This document shows positions 28,241 to 38,861 of a stretch of DNA of 64,000 nt, piece by piece (position 1 is the first letter of the stretch; every line of letters starts with the position of its first letter). The position numbers and the translations under genes were made by a program. The stretch is from assembly GCA_963662175.1 (NCBI GenBank), contig OY759223.1, forward strand, positions 7,783,549-7,847,548, in the 5' to 3' direction. The notes beneath the pieces are model-generated. The model was not told where the DNA came from. It made no database searches and worked only from the letters and a program-made list of their open reading frames with translations. Source of the stretch: Aradus depressus. Lineage: Eukaryota; Arthropoda; Insecta; Hemiptera; Aradidae.

Positions 28241-31200
28241 ATGTTGATTTTAAATACGAAATTTGATGTTGATACATCCATTACATCGGTAGTTATTGGG
28301 ATTTTTAAATTCAGACTCGGTTATCTACCAATTATCTTCCACCGGCTTCTATACTTCTGTACTGAAACGGGGTTTGTTTGTATGTTTGTTCCAGCATCAC
28401 GCCCAAACGGCTGGACGGATATTCATGAAACTTCACATGTAGCATCCTTTCAAGACCGATTGAATAATAGGCTATGTGGCGTCACAAAATTTCGAACGGG
28501 AGGGAAGGTTGTAAGGGGGAGCTAAGCATAAAAATTGTGCTAACTCATTAATTAATGGTCGGATTGTCATGAAATTTCATATGTAGTATTCTAGAAGGCC
28601 AAATAGAAAAACAAAGTGTGGTACGTCACAAAAGTGTGAACGGGAGGGGGGTAGTGGATTTTTGAACTGAGCCCCCTCCCCGGAACTCCCCCCTCCCCTC
28701 GGCGGATATCGCTGAAATTTGACTGGTTATGTCCTAAGTGGATTTTAGTTTTAAATACGAAATTTGATGACGATACATTCATTACATGGGCAGTTATTGG
28801 GATTTTTGAATTGAGCCCTCACCCCAGAACTCCCCCCTCCACTCGGCCGATATCGCTGAAATTTGACTGGTTATGTCCTAAGTGGATTTTAGTTTTAAAT
28901 ACGAAATTTGATGTCGATACATTCATTACATCGGAAGTTATTAGGATTTTTGAATTGAGCCCCCACCCCGGAACACCCCCCTCCCCTCGGCCGATATCGC
29001 TGAAATTTGACTGGTTATGTCCTCCGTGAATGTTAATTTTAAATACGAAATCTGATGTTGATACATCCATTACATCGGTAGTTATTGGGATTTTTAAATT
29101 CAGACTCGGTTATCTACCAATTATCTTCCACCGGCTTCTATACTTCTGTACTGAAACGGGGTTTGTTTGTATGTTTGTTCCAGCATCACGCCCAAACGGC
29201 TGGACGGATATTCATGAAACTTCACATGTAGCATCCTTTCAAGACCGATTGAATAATAGGCTATGTGGCGTCACAAAATTTCGAACGGGAGGGAGGGTTG
29301 TAAGGGGGAGCTAAGCGTAAAAATTGTGCTAACTCATTAATTAATGGTCGGATTGTCATGAAATTTCATATGTAGTATTCTAGAAGGCCAAATAGAAAAA
29401 CGAAGTGTGTTACGTCACAAAATTGTGAACGGGAGGGGGGTTGTGGATTTTTGAACTGAGCCCCCTCCCCGGAACTCCCCCCTCCCCTCGGCGGATATCG
29501 CTGAAATTTGACTGGTTATTTCCTAAGTGGATTTTAGTTTTAAATACGCAATTTGATGACGATACATTCATTACATTGGCAGTTATTGGGATTTTTGAAT
29601 TGAGCCCTCACCCCGGAACTCCCCCCTCCACTCGGCCGATATCGCTGAAATTTGACTGGTTATGTCCTAAGTGGATTTTAGTTTTAAATACGAAATTTGA
29701 TGTCGATACATTCATTACATCGGAAGTTATTAGGATTTTTGAATTGAGCCCCCACCCCGGAACTACCCCCTCCCCTCGGCCGATATCGCTGAAATTTGAC
29801 TGGTTATGTCCTCCGTGAATGTTGATTTTAAATACGAAATTTGATGTTGATACATCCATTACATCGGTAGTTATTGGGATTTTTAAATTCAGACTCGGTT
29901 ATCTACCAATTATCTTCCACCGGCTTCTATACTTCTGTACTGAAACGGGGTTTGTTTGTATGTTTGTTCCAGCATCACGCCCAAACGGCTGGACGGATAT
30001 TCATGAAACTTCACATGTAGCATCCTTTCAAGACCGATTGAATAATAGGCTATGTGGCGTCACAAAATTTCGAACGGGAGGGAAGGTTGTAAGGGGGAGC
30101 TAAGCATAAAAATTGTGCTAACTCATTAATTAATGGTCGGATTGTCATGAAATTTCATATGTAGTATTCTAGAAGGCCAAATAGAAAAACAAAGTGTGGT
30201 ACGTCACAAAAGTGTGAACGGGAGGGGGGTAGTGGATTTTTGAACTGAGCCCCCTCCCCGGAACTCCCCCCTCCCCTCGGCGGATATCGCTGAAATTTGA
30301 CTGGTTATGTCCTAAGTGGATTTTAGTTTTAAATACGAAATTTGATGACGATACATTCATTACATGGGCAGTTATTGGGATTTTTGAATTGAGCCCTCAC
30401 CCCAGAACTCCCCCCTCCACTCGGCCGATATCGCTGAAATTTGACTGGTTATGTCCTAAGTGGATTTTAGTTTTAAATACGAAATTTGATGTCGATACAT
30501 TCATTACATCGGAAGTTATTAGGATTTTTGAATTGAGCCCCCACCCCGGAACACCCCCCTCCCCTCGGCCGATATCGCTGAAATTTGACTGGTTATGTCC
30601 TCCGTGAATGTTAATTTTAAATACGAAATCTGATGTTGATACATCCATTACATCGGTAGTTATTGGGATTTTTAAATTCAGACTCGGTTATCTACCAATT
30701 ATCTTCCACCGGCTTCTATACTTCTGTACTGAAACGGGGTTTGTTTGTATGTTTGTTCCAGCATCACGCCCAAACGGCTGGACGGATATTCATGAAACTT
30801 CACATGTAGCATCCTTTCAAGACCGATTGAATAATAGGCTATGTGGCGTCACAAAATTTCGAACGGGAGGGAGGGTTGTAAGGGGGAGCTAAGCGTAAAA
30901 ATTGTGCTAACTCATTAATTAATGGTCGGATTGTCATGAAATTTCATATGTAGTATTCTAGAAGGCCAAATAGAAAAACGAAGTGTGTTACGTCACAAAA
31001 TTGTGAACGGGAGGGGGGTTGTGGATTTTTGAACTGAGCCCCCTCCCCGGAACTCCCCCCTCCCCTCGGCGGATATCGCTGAAATTTGACTGGTTATTTC
31101 CTAAGTGGATTTTAGTTTTAAATACGCAATTTGATGACGATACATTCATTACATTGGCAGTTATTGGGATTTTTGAATTGAGCCCTCACCCCGGAACTCC

Positions 31201-31396
31201 CCCCTCCACTCGGCCGATATCGCTGAAATTTGACTGGTTATGTCCTAAGTGGATTTTAGTTTTAAATACGAAATTTGATGTCGATACATTCATTACATCG
31301 GAAGTTATTAGGATTTTTGAATTGAGCCCCCACCCCGGAACTCCCCCCTCCCCTCAGCCGATATCGCTGAAATTTGACTGGTTATGTCCTCCGTGA
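28241..31396. repeat. 1578-bp higher-order block, duplicated
   Basis: Private variants recur 1578 bp apart. GTGTGGTACGTCAC occurs at about 28615 and 30193. GAAATCTGATG occurs at about 29047 and 30625. GGGGGGTTGTGGATTTTTG occurs at about 29436 and 31014. TACATTGGCAG occurs at about 29572 and 31150. Two adjacent 789-bp monomers were copied together close to the right edge. Confidence 0.88.
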
Positions 31397-31810
31397 ATGT
31401 TAATTTTAAATACGAAACTTGATGTTGATATATTCATGACATCGGCAGTTATTGGGATTTTTAAATTCAGATTTGCTTATCTACCCATTCTCTTCCACCG
31501 GCTTCTATACTTCTATACTGAAACGGGGTTTGTTTGTATGTTTGTTCCAGCATCACGCCCAAACGGCTGGACGGATATTCATGAAACTTCACATGTAGCA
31601 TCCTTTCAAGACCGATTGAATAATAGGCTATGTGGCGTCACAAAATTTCGAACGGGAGGGAGGGTTGTAAGGGGGAGCTAAGCGTAAAAATTGTGCTAAC
31701 TCATTAATTAATGGTCGGATTGTCATGAAATTTCATATGTAGTATTCTTGAAGGCCAAATAGAAAAACAAAGTGTGTGACGTCACAAAATTGTGAACGGA
31801 AGGGGGGTTG
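31397..31810. repeat. Diverged edge monomer of the satellite
   Basis: The last recognisable monomer carries substitutions not seen in interior copies. Examples are ACTTGATGTTGATATATTCATGAC, GATTTGCTTATCTACCC and CTATACTGAAACG. After it the C-rich units are absent. Higher divergence at an array edge than inside is what exchange-based homogenisation predicts. Confidence 0.75.
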
Positions 31811-32560
31811 TGGGGAAGGCCTAAGTATAAATATAGTGCTAGGTCATTAAATAATGGTAGGATTGTTACGAAATTTTACATGTATTATTCCTAGACCGCA
31901 AGTTGAAAAGTACGCTTCGTAAAATCTCAAAATTTTGAACGGGAGGGGGGGTTGTGGTGATAGGCCTAAATATAAAGATACCGGTAGCGCATCTACTAAT
32001 GGTCGGATTGTCATGGAATTTCACATGTAGAATTTTTGAAGGCCAAATAGAAAAATAGGGTGACTGCTCAAAATTTTGAACGGAAGGGGGGGTTGTGGTT
32101 GTAGGCCTAAATATAAAGGTACCCGTAGGTCATTAACTAATGGTTGGATTATTACGAAATTTAACATGTAGTTTTCGTGAAGGGCAAATAGAAAAAAAGG
32201 TTGTGTAACGGCTCAAAATTTTAAACGGGAGGGAGGGTTGTAGGGGTAGGCCTAAATATAAAAATAGTGATAAATCATCAACTAATGGTCGGATTGTCAT
32301 GAAAATTCACATGTAGAATTCTTGAAAGCCAAATTGAAAAATAAAGTGTGTGACGTCACAAAAGGGAGGGGGGTTGTGGGGGTAGGCGTAAATAAAAAGA
32401 TACTGATAGGTCATTTACAGATGATCGGATTGTTATGGAATTTCACATGTGGTGTTCTTAAAAGACAAAAACAAAAAAAGGTTATGTGACGTCACAAATT
32501 GTCAACGGAAGGGGGGTATGGGGAGGGCAAGCATATACCTAAATAGTAGTTTCAAAAGCA
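31690..32560 (+). repeat. Tandem run of about six diverged G-rich ~141-bp units
   Basis: Blocks of the form AACGGAAGGGGGG or AACGGGAGGGG recur near 31793, 31937, 32078, 32223, 32362 and 32503, so the spacing is about 140 bp. Each is followed by GGCCTAAATATAAA, a GGTCATTAA-like segment, GGTCGGATTGTCATGAAATT, CACATGTAG and AAGGCCAAATAGAAAAA. This is the same order as the G-rich half of the 789-bp monomer, but diverged and without C-rich units. Confidence 0.85.
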
Positions 32561-32689
32561 ATATTTAAAAATTGGCTGTGACTCTTTTGGACGGGAGGGG
32601 CGGGGGTGCATTAATGCAGAATGAATCTCACATGGAGCTTTCTTAAAGATGGGATATAGCCCTAATTTTAATAGGGTGGGTTTCCTAAG

Positions 32690-33260
32690 CATGTATTACC
32701 TTGAAGGTGCACCGTTGCACGGTTAATAATAGCTCTCACCAGCGTTCTTAAGCACAAAATAGCTAGGACACCCGCTGTTGCAAGGCACATACTAGCTGCG
32801 GTGCCCAGCGTTCCTAACTATGTATTATCTGTGTTGCACAGCGTTCCTAAGAACTTAATAGCTGGTTGCACCGAGTTGCAAGGAGCATACTATCTAAGAT
32901 GCCCTAGCTGTGGTTCCAAGTGGTCCTAAGAACTTACTAGCCGGGCTGGCCGCCGTTGCAAGGCATATACTACGAGTAGCTGTGTGGCCCAGCGTTCCTG
33001 AACACGTACTAGCTGTGGTGTGCAGCATTCTTAAGCACAGCTGTCCTGAGCACTTACTAGCTGGGATGGTACGCCGTTGCAAGGCCGATTATAAAGCTGT
33101 GGTCACGAGCGTTCTTAAGTAAGTACTGGCTAGGATGTCCAGCGATGCTAAGTATTTACTAGCTGTAGTTTCCGCCGTTGAAAGGCACATGCTAGCTGTG
33201 ATGCCCAGTGGTCCTAAACACTTACTAGCTGGGGTGTCTGTCGTTGAAGGACTATAAGCC
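32690..33260. repeat. Degenerate ~33-bp / 66-bp minisatellite
   Basis: Two alternating units recur. One is like ACTAGCTGTGGTGCCCAGCG followed by TTCCTAAGCACTT. The other is like ACTAGCTGGGATG followed by GCCGTTGCAAGGCACAT. Roughly 16 imperfect units can be followed by the CTAGCTG and CGTT(G/C) landmarks. It is unrelated in sequence to the satellite on its left and more GC-rich than the DNA on its right. The short open frames here come from the repeat. Confidence 0.8.
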
Positions 33261-33919
33261 TTATTCCATTTGAATAATTAAAAATTATAACATCATGAAA
33301 GTACCGTAGAAGAATCGAATAGGATTCGAATGAGAGATATTAGGAGAAAAGTCAAAGTTCCCCGGGCAACGCCGGGTATTACTGCTAGTCTGTAATATGA
33401 CCAGACGTAATTGGGCGAATAACCTGTTACTAGAAAAATTTGTAATAATTAAATAAATCTCTGAAAGAAAACATTTCAATGCATACCTTGCGTTGCCGGG
33501 ATCACAACCTCTGACAGTGTAGTCGTGATTAGCGACTCAGATAACAGATTGGCTGATCACTCACCCACGTATACAAGTTGAATTTAAGTGAGTGGTCACC
33601 AAACAATAAAATCTAATGATCACCAGGTTTCTCCAGTCCTGTTCGCCTTAGAATAGTTGCAATTTTGCGACCCAGAATTAAGTTGTGAAAGTTCTCAGGT
33701 GGAGAAGGTTGGGTATCTTCAGAGTCGATTTCAATCACGAACTTCATCACAAGGTTAAACTTTGTCCTAATCCCCCCCCCCCCCCCCTCCCTGGTCGGAC
33801 TGCTCTTTCCCCAGATAAAAAAACAGCATTCATTTCTCCAACATTTCAGTTCAATTGCGGCCTAGCGAAACAAATAGATGACATTCCGCTCTAAACAAGA
33901 CGCATAGAAATACAAGATA
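33261..33919. other. No gene recognised; contains a poly-C run
   Basis: Mixed-composition sequence with short open frames only. A run of about 16 C lies near 33773-33788. I see no protein family, RNA gene or element ends here. Confidence 0.5.
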
Positions 33920-34573
33920 TACCGTAGAACCTCTTTAACTCGAACCTCGATAAGTCAAAAACTTCCAAAACACGAAAAAAAGTTTTGTTCCTTTCCCTTC
34001 AAGTCCCAAAACCTCCATTACTCGAAATCTCAACCCTCTATTAGTCGAAATAATCAGTGAGTCCCTACAAGCCATTTTGGTACATTATTTCCCTCTATAA
34101 CTCGAAAAATAAATTGAACCTCTGTATCTCGAACATAGCAATGTTTCATTTTACAACCTTTACAGCTCGATTATTTGAAACTTATTACCTCTATAGCTCG
34201 AAGAAAAATAAGTTACCGACTTTAAGAATTTGCCGACAATGTACAACATTGTTTCTTAGAAAACAATTTAGGAGTATACAATAAATAGGATTACCAATTA
34301 TCTAAAGCAAAAAAAATTACTGACTTTTTTTAATACCTACATATACTACGTATTTTTTTATTTTAAGGTTTGAAATAATGTTGATTTATAATAAATATAA
34401 ATATGTTTGTTACCTCTGTAACTTGAATTTTTATTTATTTCACCTCTCCAAAATTAGTTAGAACGAATCTTAACCTCTACAAGTCGAATCAAAATCCGCC
34501 TAAGTCGAAAACTCTATAACTCGTATTTTTTTGGCGTCTCCCTTAATGTTCGACTTATAGAGGTTCTACTGTA
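33920..34573. mobile_element. pogo/Tigger-like MITE with TA target
   Basis: The left end reads TACCGTAGAACCTCTTTAAC and the right end on the minus strand reads TACAGTAGAACCTCTATAAG, so the terminal inverted repeats are about 25 bp and flanked by TA. No transposase frame is present. CAGTAGAACCTC-type ends with a TA target are typical of pogo/Tigger elements in the Tc1/mariner superfamily. The interior repeats the terminal motif many times (see findings). Confidence 0.75.
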
Positions 34574-35429
34574 GTTGGGTTATATTGATCATAAATTCAA
34601 TGTCACCGAAATTTCATATTTGCCCACCCCCTTTCCAAAACTGAATCACAGGTAATGTACCTCTTCGACACGAATTAATAAACGAAGTTTTCGTTCTCCC
34701 TTCAAAACTAATCGACCCTTTAGGCTAAAAATTAATTGATGACAGATTAGTATAAGGGCTTCTGACTCCGAATACTAAATTTTGTGTCGATACATTCATT
34801 ACAATGGTAGTTAGCTGAAACTATATTCGTGTTTTATTTTTTTATGTTTATCGTTTTTTTTATTTATAAAGACAATAATGAAATAATATGAAATTGATTT
34901 ATTTATATATTTATAACGGCAATGAAGTTCTCTCCTCCTATGAACCTTATTACATATTGCCTTTTATTTTTTCCGGTGCACCTTGCGTTTGTGCAACATC
35001 ACCCTATGTCTGTAGAGGGAGCTCGGGATCTGGTTAGTGCTAAGTGAAGATAATGGTCTGCCTCTCCTTCTGTAGACCATTAAAACAATTCCCCAGTACT
35101 TTAATTCTATGATTGTCGTTATAAAATACAAAAACAGATAAATAAAGGAAGGATATATTTCAAATATATCGAGCTGAGGAAGTACGTAGCCGTTTTATCA
35201 ACAACTTTATACATGTACTATATCTAGTTTGCGCATTATATCAGTTAAATTGCTTTAATAATATGATTTTCATAAACTGTTTCTCTCACAATTTTTTAAG
35301 GAGTAAGGCCCCCCTTCCTCCAGGCCACATATTAAAAATTTAAATGAGTTCCATAAAATACAAATTTCAAATATATCCATTTATAACCAGATATCAAACC
35401 AGACAGCGTACATGTTTATTGCTTGTTTT
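34574..35429. other. AT-rich spacer with one short satellite-like fragment
   Basis: No gene is recognised. At about 34,770-34,815 the sequence GAATACTAAATTTTGTGTCG then ATACATTCATTACAATGGTAGTTA matches the C-rich satellite unit, so a short piece of that repeat family is dispersed here. The rest is AT-rich and non-coding in appearance. Confidence 0.5.
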
Positions 35430-35660
35430 GGGGGGCCATGGTGGCCGTGCGGGCTAGAGCGTAGGGCTTTGGTCGCATGGTCTCACCATGGTTTGCGGGT
35501 TTGAATCCCGTCCGGGAGTGAGTTTTATTTCGTAGATAGAACTCCCTCCCGGGGCCATGGATGTCTTAAATAATTATACATAACACATTGACATGGCTAA
35601 TATGCACCGTTCATAAAGCCAAAAGAAAAAAAAAAAAAAAAAAAAAAAAAAGTTGCTTGT
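35430..35660 (+). mobile_element. tRNA-derived SINE, family B, copy 1
   Basis: The head looks like a tRNA: GGCCGTGCGGGCTAGAGCG (A-box region) and GGGTTTGAATCCCG at 35498-35510 (B box). A shared body follows (TTTTATTTCGTAGATAGAAC, then GGCCATGGATGTC), then a region GGCTAATATGCACCG and a long A-rich tail (about 35627-35651). A second copy on the other strand lies at 63,028-63,245. The tRNA head plus poly(A) tail defines a SINE rather than a tRNA gene. Confidence 0.75.
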
Positions 35661-35697
35661 TTTTTTAAAATATTGTCTATTATATATACATATATAT

Positions 35698-35790
35698 AAT
35701 ATGGGAGTACTTTCGGTATTGCTACCATCTTCAGCCACGATACTAAGTATTTATAATATGGTAGCAATATGAAGATGGTAGCAGTACAAA
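35698..35790 (-). mobile_element. Element fragment with hammerhead ribozyme-like core (family C, copy 1)
   Basis: On the minus strand the sequence carries CTGAAGA (35728-35734), a perfect 4-bp stem GGTA/TACC with a GCAA loop, then GAAA (35711-35714), GTAC and TC. It is flanked by pairable arms GTGG and CCAT. This is the CUGANGA...GAAA core of a type I hammerhead. A partial second copy in the other orientation (TGAAGATGGTAGCAGTAC, 35769-35787) follows. The same motif occurs at 56,899-56,940. Hammerhead motifs of this form are known in Penelope-like retroelements; that assignment is inference. Confidence 0.55.
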
Positions 35791-35834
35791 ATTTTATCAT
35801 ATTGTTTTTTATTAATAAATCTACATTTTCTCTA

Positions 35835-35883
35835 AATTGGCCAGCCTACAATTGGCCAGCCTACAATTGGCCAGCCTACAATT
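35835..35883. repeat. Three tandem copies of a 16-bp unit
   Basis: AATTGGCCAGCCTACA is repeated three times without change. Confidence 0.9.
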
Positions 35884-36755
35884 ACACCTTTTTGAACATG
35901 AATGAAAAAATTCGAAAAGAATGTTATAAAATTTAAAGAAACCATTGTATTTCATTTGTTCAAAAATAGTTCTATAAATAAAAATAAAAAAATTGTTGGA
36001 ATTTATTGATGTGGGATTTTTTTTCTTTCTCGCTTCTCAAGTAGAATTTTAAAAGTACGTTTTAAAAATAGTCGACTCATAGGACCATCTGACTTTTCGA
36101 TCTAATCTAACATCTTCCAAATTTCTAAAGCGCTACACATGATGTCAAGTTTAAAATACAAAATGTCATTTCACTAGAGCAATAAATTAAAAGTCTTTAA
36201 AGAACATTATTAAATCAAAAATAATAATAAAGAAAGGCTAACCTAAGAAATAGAAATGTCGAGTTCGAAGCAATAACGGTACAATGAATATCTGTGATAA
36301 AAAAATATACAGTTTTTATTTATTAGCCTCCGGGAGGATTAATAAGAATTTTTAGTGGAATATATGTAAATTTATCTTCAAAACATAAGTAAAATATGCG
36401 ATAGAGACAACCAAATTGTTTTATTTTTTCGACATTAATATCGACAAAAATTGGTTTAATAAATAAATAAAAATTAAAAAGAATACAACGCCGGCTTGAG
36501 GTTTAAAATAAATTATTATATTGTATTGAGAAAAAGTAAATAAGTCATAATAGTAAAATAATTAAAAGAGAAATGTTTTTAAAAGTAATTTTTGAAAAGT
36601 TACTTGGCTTTTCACAAATTAGATCAACAATTGTACTGTTAGGAAAGAAATATGTATTTAAGTACTTAATCTGGTGTTGGTAGACAGATGAAAATCAACA
36701 TTCGTAAAATGTTTTATGAAATGAATAAGGATATAATAATTTAACGACAACTTAC

Positions 36756-37028
36756 AGTGTGTTCTCCTGTTTTAATGATGAAGTTGGTGGTGGGATGTTG
36801 TTGAAGAACACATATGCAACTCGACAAAAAGCACAAACACACAAACAATAACAAAAATGTGTAAAAAATCACAGCGGGACAGAGCAAAGACGGTAAAGAC
36901 GCCTCGAGTCCTGGAATGTAGTAACCATGTTTAAATAGAGGACTGGAGAGGGGGAAGGAGCACGATGGTGTCGGCATCTCTGAGACGAAACCTGAACCAG
37001 TATACTTCAGGGTGACTTGATGTGACAC
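36756..37028 (-). other. Possible promoter and 5' exon of an unidentified gene
   Basis: On the minus strand a TATA-like TATTTAAA (about 36929-36937) is followed by pyrimidine-rich sequence and an open frame with a hydrophobic stretch. It ends at a strong donor, ACT|GTAAGT, at 36756. The frame begins upstream of the TATA-like box, so the coding reading is doubtful. A non-coding first exon would also fit. No downstream exon was identified. Confidence 0.2.
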
Positions 37029-37036
37029 TGGGTTGT

Positions 37037-37210
37037 TGGTTATTGTAACTCTAGTACGAGGTCATATCGCCTACTACCAGAGCGCTCTTTCGTTACTCTG
37101 GTGGACATGAGCCCGACTGCGTCCTTAACGAGTAACTGACATTGCACTGGCTCGGGACCATCGTTTAACATCCCATCCGAAGGACGACATGCTCAAGTTT
37201 TTTTCACAGA
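37037..37210 (-). mobile_element. SINE family A, truncated copy
   Basis: It contains the family body in reverse orientation: GAGGTCATATCGCCTACTAC, AGAGCGCTCTTTCGTTACTC, GGTGGACATGAGCCCGACT, then CTCGGGACCATCG and CCCATCCGAAGGACG. A central block and the tRNA-like head are missing. Confidence 0.75.
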
Positions 37211-37239
37211 ATGAAAATGACTCAGTAATTCCGAGATAC

Positions 37240-37445
37240 ATGTCGATAACCGTCCTAAAATGTAGTTTTGAAACACATATTTTTAGAAGTTTCCTTGATT
37301 TACCCGATAACGATTAGTTTTATCCAAAAATTGGTCATAACCAAAAATGTTCCTTGACCAATTTTTATCACTAGTGTGTCCTTAGACTTGAGATAGGATC
37401 AATACAACAATTATAGCGCCTCAAAGAATATAAAATAACTTCTAG
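37240..37445 (+). repeat. Dispersed repeat shared with 62,690-63,000
   Basis: See the shared landmarks given for the other copy. It lies between two SINE family A copies. No ends could be defined. Confidence 0.55.
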
Positions 37446-37461
37446 GCAGGAAATATTTTAA

Positions 37462-37690
37462 AGGTTAGGTTTTATGACTCATGCTCGGGCTTTAACTACG
37501 AGGTCATATCGCCTACTACCAGAGCGCTCTTTCGTCACTCTGGTGGACATGAGCCCGACTCTACTGCGGGAGTCCTAAATTTTGCCTACCCTAAATTTTC
37601 ATTCACTTAGGGTAGGGGTCTTTAACGAGTACCTGACATCGTACAGGCTCGGGACCATCGCTTAACGTCCCATCCGAAGGACAATTGTAT
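37462..37690 (-). mobile_element. SINE family A copy lacking the tRNA head
   Basis: The body runs from TGACTCATGCTCGGGCTTTA through GTCATATCGCCTACTACCAG, GTAGGGGTCTTTAACGAG and GGGACCATCGCTTAACGTCC to CCATCCGAAGGAC. It stops before the tRNA-like segment. Confidence 0.8.
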
Positions 37691-37759
37691 CGCATAGCAA
37701 CGAATCTTAAATTGTTTTTATTATTGGTAGTTTTTAGGAAAAATTATAAAAAATACAAC

Positions 37760-38180
37760 AAAGTCGGCAGAGTACCCTCAAAAGGACAAAACAGAAGTTA
37801 AGAGATTGAACCAATAGAGAGATTGAAAATTTAGAGGGAGAGCGGAAACATACTTATTTGGTAAATTTCAGAGATCAGAGTACCCTCAAAAGGGCAAAAC
37901 AGAAATTAAGAGATTGAAAATTTAGAGGGAGAGCGGAAACATACTCATTTGGTCAATTTCAGAAATCGGTTCTCAAAAGCGCAAAAACAAAAGCTAAGAG
38001 TAGACCAAATAAAGAGACTGCACGTTTAGAGCGAGAGCGGAAACTTATGAGTGAGTCAGTGTGTAGCCTTAAATTCAGAGATCGAAGGTCCCACAAAAGC
38101 GCAAAAACTGAACGTTAGACCCATACTAAATAAACATTTCAATGGTTTAGAAGGAGAGCAGAAACGTACGTACGTACCTT
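37760..38180. repeat. About four diverging tandem units of 100-125 bp
   Basis: Landmarks CTCAAAAG(G/C)GCAAAA, AAGAGATTGAA, TTTAGAGGGAGAGCGGAAAC and AATTTCAGA recur in the same order, starting near 37772, 37877, 37970 and 38090. The units diverge toward the right, where they run into the piggyBac relic. They could be its subterminal repeats. Confidence 0.7.
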
Positions 38181-38371
38181 TTAGTCTCACACCCCACGGT
38201 GTTATTGACGTCATTTTTTTTTTTACCTATTACAGGTAAGTTCTTTTTTTTATGGCTTTGTTTATAGTTTATGTGTTAAATCGTTATAGTTAATGTTTAC
38301 TGTGGAGTTGGAAGTGGGTTTTGCGCCAATAGGTTTCTTCATAACGTATATTTATATATTTTAGGAAAGTT

Positions 38372-38861
38372 ATGGCATCTCAAAGGAGACAGTGGACTGA
38401 TGAGGAACTGTTGGAGTATCTCGAAGAATTGAGAAGAGAGAATATTGAGGAACTGGGAGGCAGTACTTCTGAAGAAGAATATGAAGAAACCCATGTTCAT
38501 TCTGACTCTGAAGAGGAATTAGAAGACACATTCGTGAGACATGAGGAGCCCAGCACATATGCAGACTCTTCGACCACATTGTGTCAAGACGATGTCCCCG
38601 AGAAGGTAGGAAAACTTAATATATTCGTAATATAGTATCTGGTCGACCAGGTCCACAAGGGCAAGCAAAAGATATTCGGGAAGTAGTTGACGGTTGGCGG
38701 CTGTTATTTGATAGAAATATTGTTCATGTGATTGTCAAACATACAAATGAAGAAATCCGGCGAAGAAAAAGAAATGAAGAAAATCCAAAATGGTTTGCAT
38801 GAGCTGCCAGAGGCCGATGTGCAACGATCACCGTCTAATGAAGTGCACCGATTGTGACTGA
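38372..38861 (+). pseudogene. Collapsed piggyBac transposase relic
   Basis: Three transposase pieces lie in three different frames. From 38372 an ATG opens an acidic N-terminal segment of about 78 residues rich in E and D, with DSEEELEDTFV and DSSTT motifs usual for piggyBac N-termini. From 38638 comes a segment with SGRPGPQGQA and a following IVKHTNE, which matches the start of the piggyBac core. From 38802 to 38861 comes a C-terminal cysteine motif of the form C-x4-C-x2-H-x4-C-x2-C ending at TGA. The catalytic middle is absent, so the copy cannot encode an active enzyme. It looks like an internal deletion derivative. Confidence 0.75.

Larger units (their letters stand above)
1..31800. repeat. 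Hierarchical satellite array, basic monomer 789 bp
   Basis: The array is tandem and uninterrupted and enters from the left edge. The same anchor (ATGTTAAT or ATGTTGAT before TTTAAATACG) recurs at 383, 1316, 2139, 3072, 3895, 4701, 5490, 6423, 7229, 8035, 8824, 9757, 10563, 11350, 12139, 12928, 13717, 14506, 15312, 15957, 16746 and so on to 31397, giving 39 anchors. Most spacings are 789 bp. Spacings of 933, 1077 and 645 differ from this by plus one, plus two or minus one 144-bp subunit. Spacings of 806 and 823 differ by one or two 17-bp subunits. Internal monomers differ by only a few substitutions. The 144-bp unit is a multiple of three and free of stops in some frames, so every copy shows open frames of 72-168 codons on both strands. 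Many of these begin only at TTG, and I read them as by-products of the repeat rather than genes. Confidence 0.97.

Noticed and set aside
1..33260. CRISPR array
   Set aside because: There are no short conserved repeats with unique spacers; units are long, fully repeated and in a eukaryotic context.
35498..35510. tRNA gene
   Set aside because: The B box and a weak A box are present but no complete cloverleaf. The sequence continues into a shared SINE body with a poly(A) tail. The same applies to the family A heads at 57,986, 59,722 and 61,808-62,148.
38372..38635. Intact small acidic protein gene
   Set aside because: The frame continues into piggyBac core and C-terminal pieces in other frames, so it is a transposase remnant rather than a host gene.
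38646..38820. Intron joining the first two piggyBac segments at AAG|GTAGGA
   Set aside because: The intron would be only about 32 bases and the joined frame does not give the SGRPGPQG reading; a deletion or frameshift fits better.
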